Shown here: in pieces, positions 17,438-25,467 of the stretch
Layout of the letters: each line of letters begins with the position of its first letter
How positions within the stretch are numbered: the stretch's first letter is position 1
Assembly (NCBI GenBank): GCA_027487385.1
Contig: JAIYDS010000211.1
Coordinates: 1 to 45,791, forward strand
Reading direction: 5' to 3'
From: Acetobacteraceae bacterium
Lineage (GTDB): Bacteria > Pseudomonadota > Alphaproteobacteria > Acetobacterales > Acetobacteraceae
Length of the DNA stretch: 45,791 nucleotides
The notes under the pieces: model-generated
What the model was told of the DNA's origin: nothing
What the model saw: only the letters and a program-made list of their open reading frames with translations
Databases searched by the model: none
Program-made: the position numbers and the translations under genes

Positions 17438-18559
17438 ATGCGCCGCACGCTTCTCCTCCTGCTCCTGATGGCCGGGCCCGCCTGGTCCCAGCCCGCCAAG
17501 CCGCCCACGACCGCCCCCACGCCGGGCGTCGGCTCCGAGCGCAACCTGATCCTGCGCAACAACTCGCAAAGCGTCCTGCGCGAGCTCTATCTCTGGAGCC
17601 CCCCGGCGCGCGAACAGGGGGCAGACCGGCTGGGCGCCGATGTGGTGCGCCCCGGTGGCGCCTTTCCGCTGCGCCTGGGGCCCGGCCCCTGCCAGATGGA
17701 AATGCGCGCCGTCTTCGAGGATGGCAGCGTCGAAACCCGCCCCATCGCCGATGCCTGCACCGCGCGCGAGCTGGTGCTGGACGACCGCAACACCCGCAGC
17801 GTCGAGGTGGTGAACAACACCGATGCCGAGCTGATGCAGCTCTTCCTCGCCCGGCCCGGCGTGGTGGGGCCGGATCGGCTGGGGGCGGCGACCATTCCCG
17901 GGAGCGACAGCTTCACACTGCGGCTGCGCGGAGAGGCGCAATGCGAGTTCGAGGTCCGCGCCGTGTTCCGCGGTGCCGCGGCCGAGCAGCGGCAGAATGT
18001 GAATCTCTGCACCACGCCGCGCATCAGCTTCGGCGATGCCAGCGTGCCACTGCGCGAGGTGACCGTCGCCAATCGCGGCCGCCGCGTCCTGCGTGAGCTT
18101 TATGCCGTGGCCGGCCCGGGCGGTTGGGGGGCGGACCGGCTGGGGGCCACGGTGCTCAATCCCGGCCAGAGCTTCCTGCTGCGCCTCCGCAACGCCGAGT
18201 GCCGCTTCCGCATGCGCGCCGTCTTCGCCGACAACCGCGCCGAGGAGCGCGCCGATGTGGATGTCTGCGGCGGGCAGGAGATCGTCTTCGCCGCGGCACG
18301 GCAAGTGACGCTGGTGCATGCGCATGGCCGCGCCGTGCGCGAGGTCTACCTCTCCTCCGTGCAGGAGAGCGACTGGGGCGACAACCTCCTGGGCGCCCAA
18401 CCGCTCACCGCCGGACAGCGCCGGGATCTCGGCACCGACAGCGGCTGCGAGGCCGATCTGCGCGTGGTCTTCGACAATGGCAATGCGGAGGAGGCGCGGA
18501 ACATCAACATCTGCGAGCGCCGCGAGATCACGCTGCGGCCGGGCTGGGTGCTGGAATAG
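17438..18559 (+). CDS. secreted protein of four tandem two-cysteine modules
   Basis: 373 residues from the ATG at 17438, chosen because GAGG lies 6 nt upstream and it starts the signal peptide (RRTLLLLLLMAGPAWS). An upstream ATG at 17405 overlaps the previous stop but has no ribosome site. The mature protein is four copies of an 82-86-residue module with the pattern 'LRELYL..., WGADRLGA, PG..F.LRL, C...MRAVF.D, C'. Each copy has two Cys exactly 22 residues apart (85/107, 169/191, 255/277, 337/359), so four disulfides are expected. The module is familiar to me from uncharacterised alphaproteobacterial exported proteins; its function is not known. Confidence 0.75.
   Translation: MRRTLLLLLLMAGPAWSQPAKPPTTAPTPGVGSERNLILRNNSQSVLRELYLWSPPAREQGADRLGADVVRPGGAFPLRLGPGPCQMEMRAVFEDGSVETRPIADACTARELVLDDRNTRSVEVVNNTDAELMQLFLARPGVVGPDRLGAATIPGSDSFTLRLRGEAQCEFEVRAVFRGAAAEQRQNVNLCTTPRISFGDASVPLREVTVANRGRRVLRELYAVAGPGGWGADRLGATVLNPGQSFLLRLRNAECRFRMRAVFADNRAEERADVDVCGGQEIVFAAARQVTLVHAHGRAVREVYLSSVQESDWGDNLLGAQPLTAGQRRDLGTDSGCEADLRVVFDNGNAEEARNINICERREITLRPGWVLE
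17534..18550 (+). repeat. four-copy protein-level tandem repeat (~84 codons each)
   Basis: Copies start at about 17534, 17795, 18050 and 18300. Each contains an RELYL-like strand, DRLGA or NLLGA, and a Cys pair at a fixed 22-residue spacing. Nucleotide identity between copies is low, so this is an old duplication under protein-level selection. Confidence 0.75.
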
Positions 18560-18660
18560 AACATGATGCGTTGAGGCGGAATCGCCGAGACGCTGAATCA
18601 TCTTCTCAGCAAAGGCTGGAGCGTGCGGCGTGAACGCATGTGAACGCAGCGCGCTCCAGC
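18560..18660. repeat. intergenic REP-like element with two hairpins
   Basis: Between convergent genes lie GGCG-GAAT-CGCC (18575-18586), inside ATGATGCGTTGAGG...CGCTGAATCATC, and a larger stem GCTGGAGCG (18615-18623) with CGCTCCAGC (18652-18660). The loop of the second contains the direct repeat GTGAACGCA twice. The GATGCGTT...GAATCATC arrangement resembles an extragenic repeat I recall from other alphaproteobacteria; it may also terminate transcription from both sides. Confidence 0.5.
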
Positions 18661-18671
18661 GGCGGCGCCCC

Positions 18672-20309
18672 TCAGAGCCAGAGCCGCGCCCGCACCGCCC
18701 GCACCGCATCGCCCAGCGCCCAGAGCAGCCAGGTGGTGCGGCCCACGGTGATGCGCGCCTGCCCCTCCATGCCGGGGCGCAGGCCCGCCAGCGCCTCGGG
18801 GCTCTCGGCCTCGGCCACGGCGCGGAAGACGTTGCGGCCCTGCACCATCTCGGCCATGGGGATCACCCGCGTCACCGTCACCGGCAGGCGGCGCTCCGGC
18901 TCGGCGGCGGGGGCGAGCAGGGCGGGCTGCCCCACGGCCACGCGGGCCACGCGCTCATCCGGCACCAGGATTTCCGCCCGCAGCGCCTCGGGCCGGGCGA
19001 TCTCGAAGAGCATCTGCCCGCGCGTCACCGCCTGGCCCAGGCTGCGCCGCAGATCACCCGAGACCACCACGCCATCGGCCGGGGCGCGGATTTCGGCGAG
19101 GCTCAGCCGATGCTCCAGCAGCGCGATCTGCGCCCGGCTGCGCTCGGCCGCCAGCAGCGCCAATTGCTCCTGCGCGGGTAGGCCGCGGGCGCGGGCGATA
19201 TCCGCCTCGCGCCGCTCGGTCTCGGCCTTGGCGGTGGCGGCGGCCAGCTCCAGCTCGGTCTCGCGCGTGGTCAGCCGGGCCAGGACGGTGCGGCCGCGCT
19301 CCACGCGATCGCCCGGCTGGACCACGCTTTCCGCCAGCGTGCCGTCCAGCGGCGCCGTCACCGCATGGCGCATCGCGGGCTCCAGCACGAAGCCCGCCTC
19401 CACCACCGCATCCCGTGGCAGCAGCGCGGCCAGGGCCACCCCCGCCGCGAGCCCCAGCAGGACGATCCGCAGCGAGGGCGCGAGGCGGGCGCGGGCCGGC
19501 CGCGCCAGGGCCAGCGGCGCCAGCAGCCGGGCCAGCGTCTCGGCCACCTCCGGCCGGGCGCTGCTGCCCTCCAGCAGCAGGGCCACCTGGCCGGCCGCGC
19601 CGAAGACGCTGGGCGGGGCGCCGGGCCGGCTGGTCCAGGCGGCGATGGCGGCGCGCGGCGCGCCCTCCATCGGGCCGTCCAGCGCCTCTTCCAGCGCGGC
19701 GCTCGCCATGCGCGCGAGGGCCGAGCCGCGCGCCAGCACGGCCTGGTCGGAAAAGCCGATCCGCCGGATGCGGCCGTTGCGGGCCAGGCCGATCACGACG
19801 CGGGCCTCGCTCATCGCCTGGGCCAGGGCGGCGGCGGCGGCGTGCAGCCCGGCCTCCGCCCCGGGCTTGGCCAGGCCCGCGCCGAGCGCCGCCGCCGCCA
19901 GGGCAGCGAGGCCATGGCGGCCGCCTTCCTCCAGCGCCTCGGCCAGGGCCATGAGCATCTGCAGGCGCTCACGCGTCACCGCCGCATGCAGCGGATTGCC
20001 GATCGCAACCCGCAGCGCGATGGCGCCGAAGGGCGCCTTGGCGCCGAACAGGCTGTGCGGCCCCGTGCCCTGCACCCGCACCGTGCCATCATGCATGGCC
20101 TGTGCGGCCACGGCCCGTAGCGCCTCGCCCATGCCGGCCGCGGGCTGCGCCGCGAGGAGGCTGCCCTCGGGATCAAAGCCTGCCCCGGCCTCGGCGTTGC
20201 ACAGATCCATGGCGAGGCGCAGCACCGCCTCCGGCCAGCCCGGCTGCAGGCGCGCGGACCGCAGCGCGCCCAGCGCCGCGACCAGCTGATCGGGGGGCGG
20301 CTGGTCCAT
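18672..20309 (-). CDS. GAF-like / HlyD fusion membrane adaptor
   Basis: 545 residues starting at the ATG at 20309, 5 nt after the previous stop. Residues 1 to about 250 form two helix-strand units resembling GAF domains and should be cytoplasmic. One membrane helix follows (about 280-298, LRIVLLGLAAGVALAALLP). The remainder is a periplasmic HlyD-type adaptor: a barrel-sandwich half (HAVTAPLDGTLAESVVQPGDRV), a coiled-coil hairpin (about 350-410), the second half (IRAPADGVVVSGDL) and a beta-barrel. This N-terminal fusion is unusual for HlyD proteins. It is the last gene of the giant-protein export operon and probably bridges the inner membrane to TolC, possibly with cytoplasmic sensing. Confidence 0.78.
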   Translation of the reverse strand: MDQPPPDQLVAALGALRSARLQPGWPEAVLRLAMDLCNAEAGAGFDPEGSLLAAQPAAGMGEALRAVAAQAMHDGTVRVQGTGPHSLFGAKAPFGAIALRVAIGNPLHAAVTRERLQMLMALAEALEEGGRHGLAALAAAALGAGLAKPGAEAGLHAAAAALAQAMSEARVVIGLARNGRIRRIGFSDQAVLARGSALARMASAALEEALDGPMEGAPRAAIAAWTSRPGAPPSVFGAAGQVALLLEGSSARPEVAETLARLLAPLALARPARARLAPSLRIVLLGLAAGVALAALLPRDAVVEAGFVLEPAMRHAVTAPLDGTLAESVVQPGDRVERGRTVLARLTTRETELELAAATAKAETERREADIARARGLPAQEQLALLAAERSRAQIALLEHRLSLAEIRAPADGVVVSGDLRRSLGQAVTRGQMLFEIARPEALRAEILVPDERVARVAVGQPALLAPAAEPERRLPVTVTRVIPMAEMVQGRNVFRAVAEAESPEALAGLRPGMEGQARITVGRTTWLLWALGDAVRAVRARLWL

Positions 20310-20314
20310 CCCGC

Positions 20315-21142
20315 TCACCCGGGGCCCGGCAGGGCGGCCAGGGTCACCTCCACCTCGGCGCCGGCCGGCAGCGCGCCATCGGCATTGTCCAGCGTGAAGA
20401 CGCAGCGGAAGCGGCCCGAGGCGCTGTCCATCAGCATGTCCACATGGCGCAGCCGCGCGCGGCGGGGCGCCTCGCCCGGCAGCAGCACGCGCAGCGGGTA
20501 ATCCGCGCCGACGCGCAGCGCGGCGAAGGCGCTCGCCGGCACGAAGAGCGCCGCCTCCAGCACCGCCAGATCGGCGATGGTGATGGGCCTCTCGCCGCGC
20601 GCCAGCAGCGCGCCGCGCACCGTCTCCAGCTTCCAGACCACGCCATCGAAGGGCGCGCGCACCAGGAAGGTCTCGGCCTGGGCGAGTTCCAGCTCCAGCC
20701 GCCGCTGCTCCAGCCGGCGGCGATCCTCGGCCGTCTCCACCGCCGCGCGGGTCATGGCGACGCGCGCATTGGCCTGGCGCTGCTCCCATTCCATCGCCCC
20801 GCCGGTGCGGGCGGCCTGGGCGGTGCGGGCCGCCTGGGCCGCGGCCTCGGCGGCCTGGGCCTGGGCCTGGCGCAGCTCGCCCTCGGCGCTGGCGGCAGCG
20901 CGGGCGAGGGCGATGCGCGCGGCCTGCACCTGGTCATCCAGCCGCAGCAGCACCTGGCCGCGCTGCACGCGCTCGCCCTCCGCCACCAGCACCTCCAGCA
21001 CCTGGCCCTCGGCGATGGGGCCGATCTGCGCGAGATCGCGCGGGCGGGTGACACCGCGCGCCGTCTCGACGCGCTGCGCCGCCGCCGCGCCGCCGAGCAG
21101 CGGCAGCAGCGCCAGGGCCCGCCGGGGCAGCCGCGCCCTCAT
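20315..21142 (-). CDS. periplasmic adaptor (membrane fusion protein)
   Basis: 275 residues with a signal peptide (about 1-22, ending GGAAAAQ). It contains the split lipoyl/barrel-sandwich halves (IAEGQVLEVLVAEGERVQRGQVLLRLDD and VRAPFDGVVWKLE) around a long alanine-rich alpha-hairpin (about 75-145), then a beta-barrel. This is the RND/HlyD-type adaptor fold, but short and without the membrane-proximal tail. No RND pump is encoded nearby. It overlaps the M50 gene stop (ATGA), so it probably works with that protein and the downstream GAF-HlyD protein in one envelope channel. Confidence 0.82.
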   Translation of the reverse strand: MRARLPRRALALLPLLGGAAAAQRVETARGVTRPRDLAQIGPIAEGQVLEVLVAEGERVQRGQVLLRLDDQVQAARIALARAAASAEGELRQAQAQAAEAAAQAARTAQAARTGGAMEWEQRQANARVAMTRAAVETAEDRRRLEQRRLELELAQAETFLVRAPFDGVVWKLETVRGALLARGERPITIADLAVLEAALFVPASAFAALRVGADYPLRVLLPGEAPRRARLRHVDMLMDSASGRFRCVFTLDNADGALPAGAEVEVTLAALPGPG

Positions 21143-23208
21143 GCCGCGAGCCTCGGTTCCAGCGCCTGGCGGGCGCGGCGCCAGGCCTGCGCGGCGAGAG
21201 GCGCGGGCGGCAGCGGCAGCCGGGCCTCGACGCGCTGGCCATGCCGCCAGGGGATGAGCAGCCCTTCGGGCGGCACCAGATTCACCTCGAAGATGCGCTC
21301 CGCCGTCTCGCCCGCGGCGCGCGCGGCGGCCTGGGCCAGCGCCTCGGAGGGGAGTTCGGCCCGCGCCTGCGGCCGGATCTGCGCGAGGCGGGCCTGGAAG
21401 GCGGCCGGGCCTTCGCCGCGGGCGCGGACCGGCACCTCTGCCCCTGGTTGCAGCACGCCCAGCACCAGCGGCCCCGCGCGCTGGCCGAGCACGAGGCGGA
21501 GCACCACATCCCCCTCGGTCGCGATGGCATGGCCAAGCGGGCGCGGATCATCGCGCCGCACCCAGGCGCCGGGGAGGCTGGCGGCGCGGCCGGCGGCCCA
21601 GACCAGGCCTGGCGTTTCCGGCGCGCGGATGGTCCAGGCGGCGATCTCGGCCCGCAGCGTGGCCAGTTGCGCCTCCAGCGCGGCCTGGCGCGCGGCGATG
21701 CCGGCGATGCGCGCGGGCTCCGCCGCGCTGGCCTGCCGCGCCTCGATGGCCATGGCGGCGGCCTCATGCTCCAGCTGGGCGATGGCGCGCAGCGTCTCCG
21801 GGCTGTGCAGCCGCAGCAGCAGCGCGCCGGCAGCGGGGCCGGAGGCGGCGACCTCCATCACCTGGCCATCGGCTGGGACATGGATGCCGGTGGTACCCTG
21901 CCGCTCCACCACGCCCTCCGCCGTCACGCTATCGGGCAGCGGAACGAGCAGGGCGCCAAGCCCCAGCGCGCCCAGCGCCAGCCCGAGCGGGGCGGCGCGC
22001 GGCCCGGCCCGCACCGCCGCGCGCCACAGGCCGAGCGCCGGCAGCACCAGGTAGAGCGTGATCACCAGCGATGCGACGGCCAGGCCCAGCAGCCAATGCC
22101 AGGAGAGCGCCAGCCAGAAGACGCCGAGAAACACCAGCATGCGATAGGCGAAGGAGGCGAGGCCCCAGAGCGCCGCCGCCGCATCGCCGCCGCGCCAGGC
22201 GGGCCAACCCTGGCCGACCAGCGCGCCGCCCAGGCCCCGCAGCGCCGCCATGGCGCGGGCCTGCACCGAACTGACCTCCAGCAGGTCGCACATCACGTAA
22301 TAGCCATCGAGCCGCACCAGCGGGTTGGCGTTGAACAGCAGCGAGGAGACGCCGCAGACCAGGGCGGCCTGGAACAGCAATTCCCGCATCGGCCCGGGCT
22401 CGGCAAAGGCCCAGAGGATGGTGGCGAGGCCGGCCAGGAAGAGATCCACCCAGATGCCGGCCAGCCCCACCGCTGCGCGCCGCCAGCGGCTGGCGATGAA
22501 CCAGGTGCCGGTCACATCCACCCAAGGGGCGGGCAGCAGGAACATGAAGCCGAGCCCCCAGCGGAAGACGCCGATCTGGTGGCCCTCGGCCGCCGCCATC
22601 CGCTGGGCGCAGACCGCATGGCCGAGCTCATGCACCAGCTTCAGCAGGCCGAAGAGCAGGAAGAGCGAGAGCGCATCCAGCGGCACGAATTGCGCCAGCG
22701 CCGCGAAGCTGGCCTCGGCCTCCGCCCGGCGCGGCAGCCAGAGCGCGACGGCGAGGCTGAGGCAGCCCAGCCAGAGCAGCACGCCGAACGGGGTGAAGAG
22801 CGGGCCCAGGATGCGCCGCGCGATGGGCAGCGCGGGGGCGAGATCCCCCAGATCCACCGGCCAATAGACCATGCGGCGCAGGGGCGAGGGCCGGGGCGGC
22901 GGCGGCAGGACGCCGCCCGCCTGGCGCAGCAGCCCAAGCCGCAGCAGCCCGGCGACCCCGCTTGTGAGCTCCGCCGCATCGGGCTCCCCGGGGGCTTCGG
23001 GCGGCAGGAGGGCCAGCGCCTCGGCCAGGCTGCGGCTTCCGTCGAGCCGGCCCAGCAGGGCATGCAGCCGCGGATGCACCCGCGCATAGCGGCCGGAGAG
23101 GGGGTTGTGCAGCACCCAGGCGGCGGCGCCGCGCCAGGCCACGCGCCGGGCGATGAGGTCCCGCACCGGGAAGGGGCGCAGCGCCGCGAGGGGATGCGCC
23201 GCGTCCAT
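21139..23208 (-). CDS. PqqD/RRE-like domain + M50 metallopeptidase + HlyD fusion
   Basis: 689 residues in three parts. Residues about 15-95 (HNPLSGRYARVHPRLHALLGRLDGSRSLAEAL) look like a PqqD-type peptide-recognition (RRE) winged helix. Residues about 130-425 are a polytopic M50 core with the zinc motif HELGH (193-197) and the second motif NANPLVRLDGYY (293-304), as in YydH-like and site-2 proteases. From about 430 a periplasmic HlyD-like adaptor follows (HVPADGQVMEV, then a helical hairpin at about 465-510). The start at 23208 overlaps the lipoprotein stop (TGATG). It may bind, cleave or guide the giant protein's N-terminus during export; that is inference. Confidence 0.83.
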   Translation of the reverse strand: MDAAHPLAALRPFPVRDLIARRVAWRGAAAWVLHNPLSGRYARVHPRLHALLGRLDGSRSLAEALALLPPEAPGEPDAAELTSGVAGLLRLGLLRQAGGVLPPPPRPSPLRRMVYWPVDLGDLAPALPIARRILGPLFTPFGVLLWLGCLSLAVALWLPRRAEAEASFAALAQFVPLDALSLFLLFGLLKLVHELGHAVCAQRMAAAEGHQIGVFRWGLGFMFLLPAPWVDVTGTWFIASRWRRAAVGLAGIWVDLFLAGLATILWAFAEPGPMRELLFQAALVCGVSSLLFNANPLVRLDGYYVMCDLLEVSSVQARAMAALRGLGGALVGQGWPAWRGGDAAAALWGLASFAYRMLVFLGVFWLALSWHWLLGLAVASLVITLYLVLPALGLWRAAVRAGPRAAPLGLALGALGLGALLVPLPDSVTAEGVVERQGTTGIHVPADGQVMEVAASGPAAGALLLRLHSPETLRAIAQLEHEAAAMAIEARQASAAEPARIAGIAARQAALEAQLATLRAEIAAWTIRAPETPGLVWAAGRAASLPGAWVRRDDPRPLGHAIATEGDVVLRLVLGQRAGPLVLGVLQPGAEVPVRARGEGPAAFQARLAQIRPQARAELPSEALAQAAARAAGETAERIFEVNLVPPEGLLIPWRHGQRVEARLPLPPAPLAAQAWRRARQALEPRLAA

Positions 23209-23624
23209 CAATAGATGAAGTCGATCCGCGTCCCGTCGGCCGTGACGCAGCCGCCGGCGCCGCCCCCGCCCATGCCGCGCGCCGGGTTCAGCACGCGGAA
23301 GCGGCACTCATAGGGCGCGCTGCCCGGCGCCTCGACGCGCCCGGCCAGGATGCGCGTGCCATCGCGCAGCGCGAGCGGAATTCCCCCGCCGGGCGAGGGA
23401 GGCGCTTCCTCCGGCGGCAGCAGGCCGAGCTGCCCCACGCGCACCGCGCCATCGGCGGTGCGCAGTTCGAGCTGCGGCGCGGTGGTCTCGGGCTGGGTCA
23501 CACGCGCCAAAGCGAGGCGCGGGGTGGCGCCGGCGGCGGCGCTTTCCGTGCCGTCCAGGGTGAGCACGCGCGGGCCGCAGGCGGCGAGCGGCAGCAGCGC
23601 GAGGAGAAGGAGCGGGCGGATCAT
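23208..23624 (-). CDS. small lipoprotein in the export operon
   Basis: 138 residues. MIRPLLLLALLPLAAC is a lipoprotein signal with lipobox LAAC, so the mature protein is lipid-anchored at Cys16. The rest is mostly beta-strand-compatible (VLTLDG..., LELRTADGAVRVGQLGLLP, ECRFRVLNP), with two further Cys near the C-terminus (in YECRFRV and GGCVTADG) that could form a disulfide. I do not recognise a family. It sits between tolC (13 nt gap) and the M50 gene (1-nt overlap), so it is probably an accessory of the export channel, perhaps for outer-membrane assembly. Confidence 0.72.
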   Translation of the reverse strand: MIRPLLLLALLPLAACGPRVLTLDGTESAAAGATPRLALARVTQPETTAPQLELRTADGAVRVGQLGLLPPEEAPPSPGGGIPLALRDGTRILAGRVEAPGSAPYECRFRVLNPARGMGGGGAGGCVTADGTRIDFIY

Positions 23625-23637
23625 GCGGGCCTCGGCA

Positions 23638-25467
23638 TCAGCGGTTGGGTGCGGCGGGCGGCGGGGGCCGCCGCGCATTGTAGGTGGGGCCGCGCGGCGT
23701 GTCCTCGGCCCGGGCGTAGTCGATGCGCTCCAGCGCCGTGAAGGTGCCGCGCACGCGCTCCAGCTGGATCGCCGCCACGGTGAAGATGGATTGCGCATTG
23801 GCCAGCGCATCCTCGGCCGCGGCCAGCCGCTCCTGCGCGTCCAGCAGCCGGTCCAGCGCATAGGCGCCGGCGGCGCCCACGATGCCCGGCCGCTCCGGCT
23901 GACCGGCCGAGGCGCCCAGGCCCTGGCGCCAGCGCTCCGTCTGCACGCGCAGATCGGTCTGCGCCGCCTGCATGGCGAGGTTGCGGGCGGAGAGCTCGCG
24001 GAAGGCCACGCGGTATTCGTTCAGCGTGACCTCGGCTTCGGCGACGATGCTGGCCATGGTGGCGCGGCTCTGGTTCTCCACCTGCCGCGTCTCCAGCCGC
24101 CGGCGGGCGAGGCGCGCCTGCGCGTCATCCGTGCCGATCGGCACTTCCAGGCGGAAGCCCAGCACGCCGCCCGGCCGGTCGCTGCCGCGTCGGCCGTCAT
24201 TCCAGGCGCCGCTGAGATCGCCATAGCCGGCGCGGCCGCCGGTGTTGATCTCGCCGATCACGTCGAAGCGCGGCAGCGCATCCACCTGCGCCATGCCCTC
24301 CCGCAGCACCGAGGCGCGGTGCTGCGCGAAAAGCTGCTGCACCTCGGGCCGGAAGCTGATCGCATGGACCAGCGTGTCCTCCAGCGAGACGCTGCGATAG
24401 GTGGCGAGCGGCGCATCGGCCGGGATCAGCTCGCCGATGCGCATCTCCTCGAAGCGCGGATCATTGGTCAGCGCCCGCAGCCGCGCCTCGCCATTGCGGA
24501 TGGCGGCGCGGGCGCGCAGCAGCTCCGCCTCGCGCCGGGCCTGGGCGGCGCGCACGCGGGCCAGCATCGCGTCATCCGTGTCGATCTCGCGCCGCTGGCC
24601 GAGCATGGCGACCAGCGGCTGCGTCGCGTCGAAGAGGCGCTTCTTCTGCAGGAAGCTGGAGCGCAGCAGGTGCAGCGCCCAATAGGCGCGGGCCACCTCC
24701 GCCAGGTGGCTTTCGGTCTGCCGGCGGAATTCCGAAAGCCCGGTGCTGGCGTCCAGCCGCGCGATCTCGTGCAGGCTGCGCGCATAGACGACGCCCGAAT
24801 CCCGCAGCAGCGGCTGCACGATGGTGAGGAAGGTGCGCGAGGTGGATTGCTGGCGGGGCAGGTAGTCGCTGGAATTGGTGCGCACGCTCCAGAAGCGCTG
24901 CCCGACCGTGACCTCGGCGCCGGTCTGCAGGCGCTGGCGCAGGCCGAACTCGATGCCGCGCTCGCGCTGCACGAGGCGAGGGTCACCGAAGGTGACGGCG
25001 GTGCTGCGCGTCGGGCTGTTGATGCTGTCGGCGCGGCCCTCGCCATAGGCGCGCGGGGTGTAGCGGCCGGCCACCTCCGCGATGCCGGTCTCGCGGATGG
25101 CGGGCAGGTCGGCGAAGACGCGCACCTGGGCCGAATTCACCAGCGCGCTGTCATAGAGGAAGGCCAGGCTGACGCGCAGCGGGTTCTGCCCGGGCTCGAT
25201 CGGCTGCGCCGCGGGCTGGTTCCACCAGGGCTGAAGGCGGCGGGCGGCCTCGCGCTCGGCCGCCGAGGGCTCGGCCACGCCGGGCGGGCGGCGGTAGAGG
25301 CGGCCCATTTCCTCGCGCAGCTCGGCGCGGAAGCGGGCGGTGATGGTGTCGGCATTCACCGCCGCATTGTCGAAGCGGTCGTTGAACCAGCCCTGCGCCG
25401 CGGCCGGCGGGGCAGGGGCGGCCAGGACGGCAATGAGGCACAGGCCCGGCCTGGTGGCGGGTTTCAT
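23638..25467 (-). CDS. TolC-family outer-membrane channel protein
   Basis: 609 residues with a signal peptide (about 1-25, ending PPAAAQ). The body has the TolC pattern of two similar halves with long helices (RREAELLRARAAIRNGEARLRAL; ARRRLETRQVENQSRATMASIVAEAEVTLNEYRVA) and strand segments between. Length exceeds E. coli TolC because of an N-terminal extension of about 90 residues and a Pro-rich tail. It forms the outer-membrane tunnel of tripartite systems. Its ATG overlaps the giant gene's stop (ATGA), tying it to export of that protein. Confidence 0.88.
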   Translation of the reverse strand: MKPATRPGLCLIAVLAAPAPPAAAQGWFNDRFDNAAVNADTITARFRAELREEMGRLYRRPPGVAEPSAAEREAARRLQPWWNQPAAQPIEPGQNPLRVSLAFLYDSALVNSAQVRVFADLPAIRETGIAEVAGRYTPRAYGEGRADSINSPTRSTAVTFGDPRLVQRERGIEFGLRQRLQTGAEVTVGQRFWSVRTNSSDYLPRQQSTSRTFLTIVQPLLRDSGVVYARSLHEIARLDASTGLSEFRRQTESHLAEVARAYWALHLLRSSFLQKKRLFDATQPLVAMLGQRREIDTDDAMLARVRAAQARREAELLRARAAIRNGEARLRALTNDPRFEEMRIGELIPADAPLATYRSVSLEDTLVHAISFRPEVQQLFAQHRASVLREGMAQVDALPRFDVIGEINTGGRAGYGDLSGAWNDGRRGSDRPGGVLGFRLEVPIGTDDAQARLARRRLETRQVENQSRATMASIVAEAEVTLNEYRVAFRELSARNLAMQAAQTDLRVQTERWRQGLGASAGQPERPGIVGAAGAYALDRLLDAQERLAAAEDALANAQSIFTVAAIQLERVRGTFTALERIDYARAEDTPRGPTYNARRPPPPAAPNR

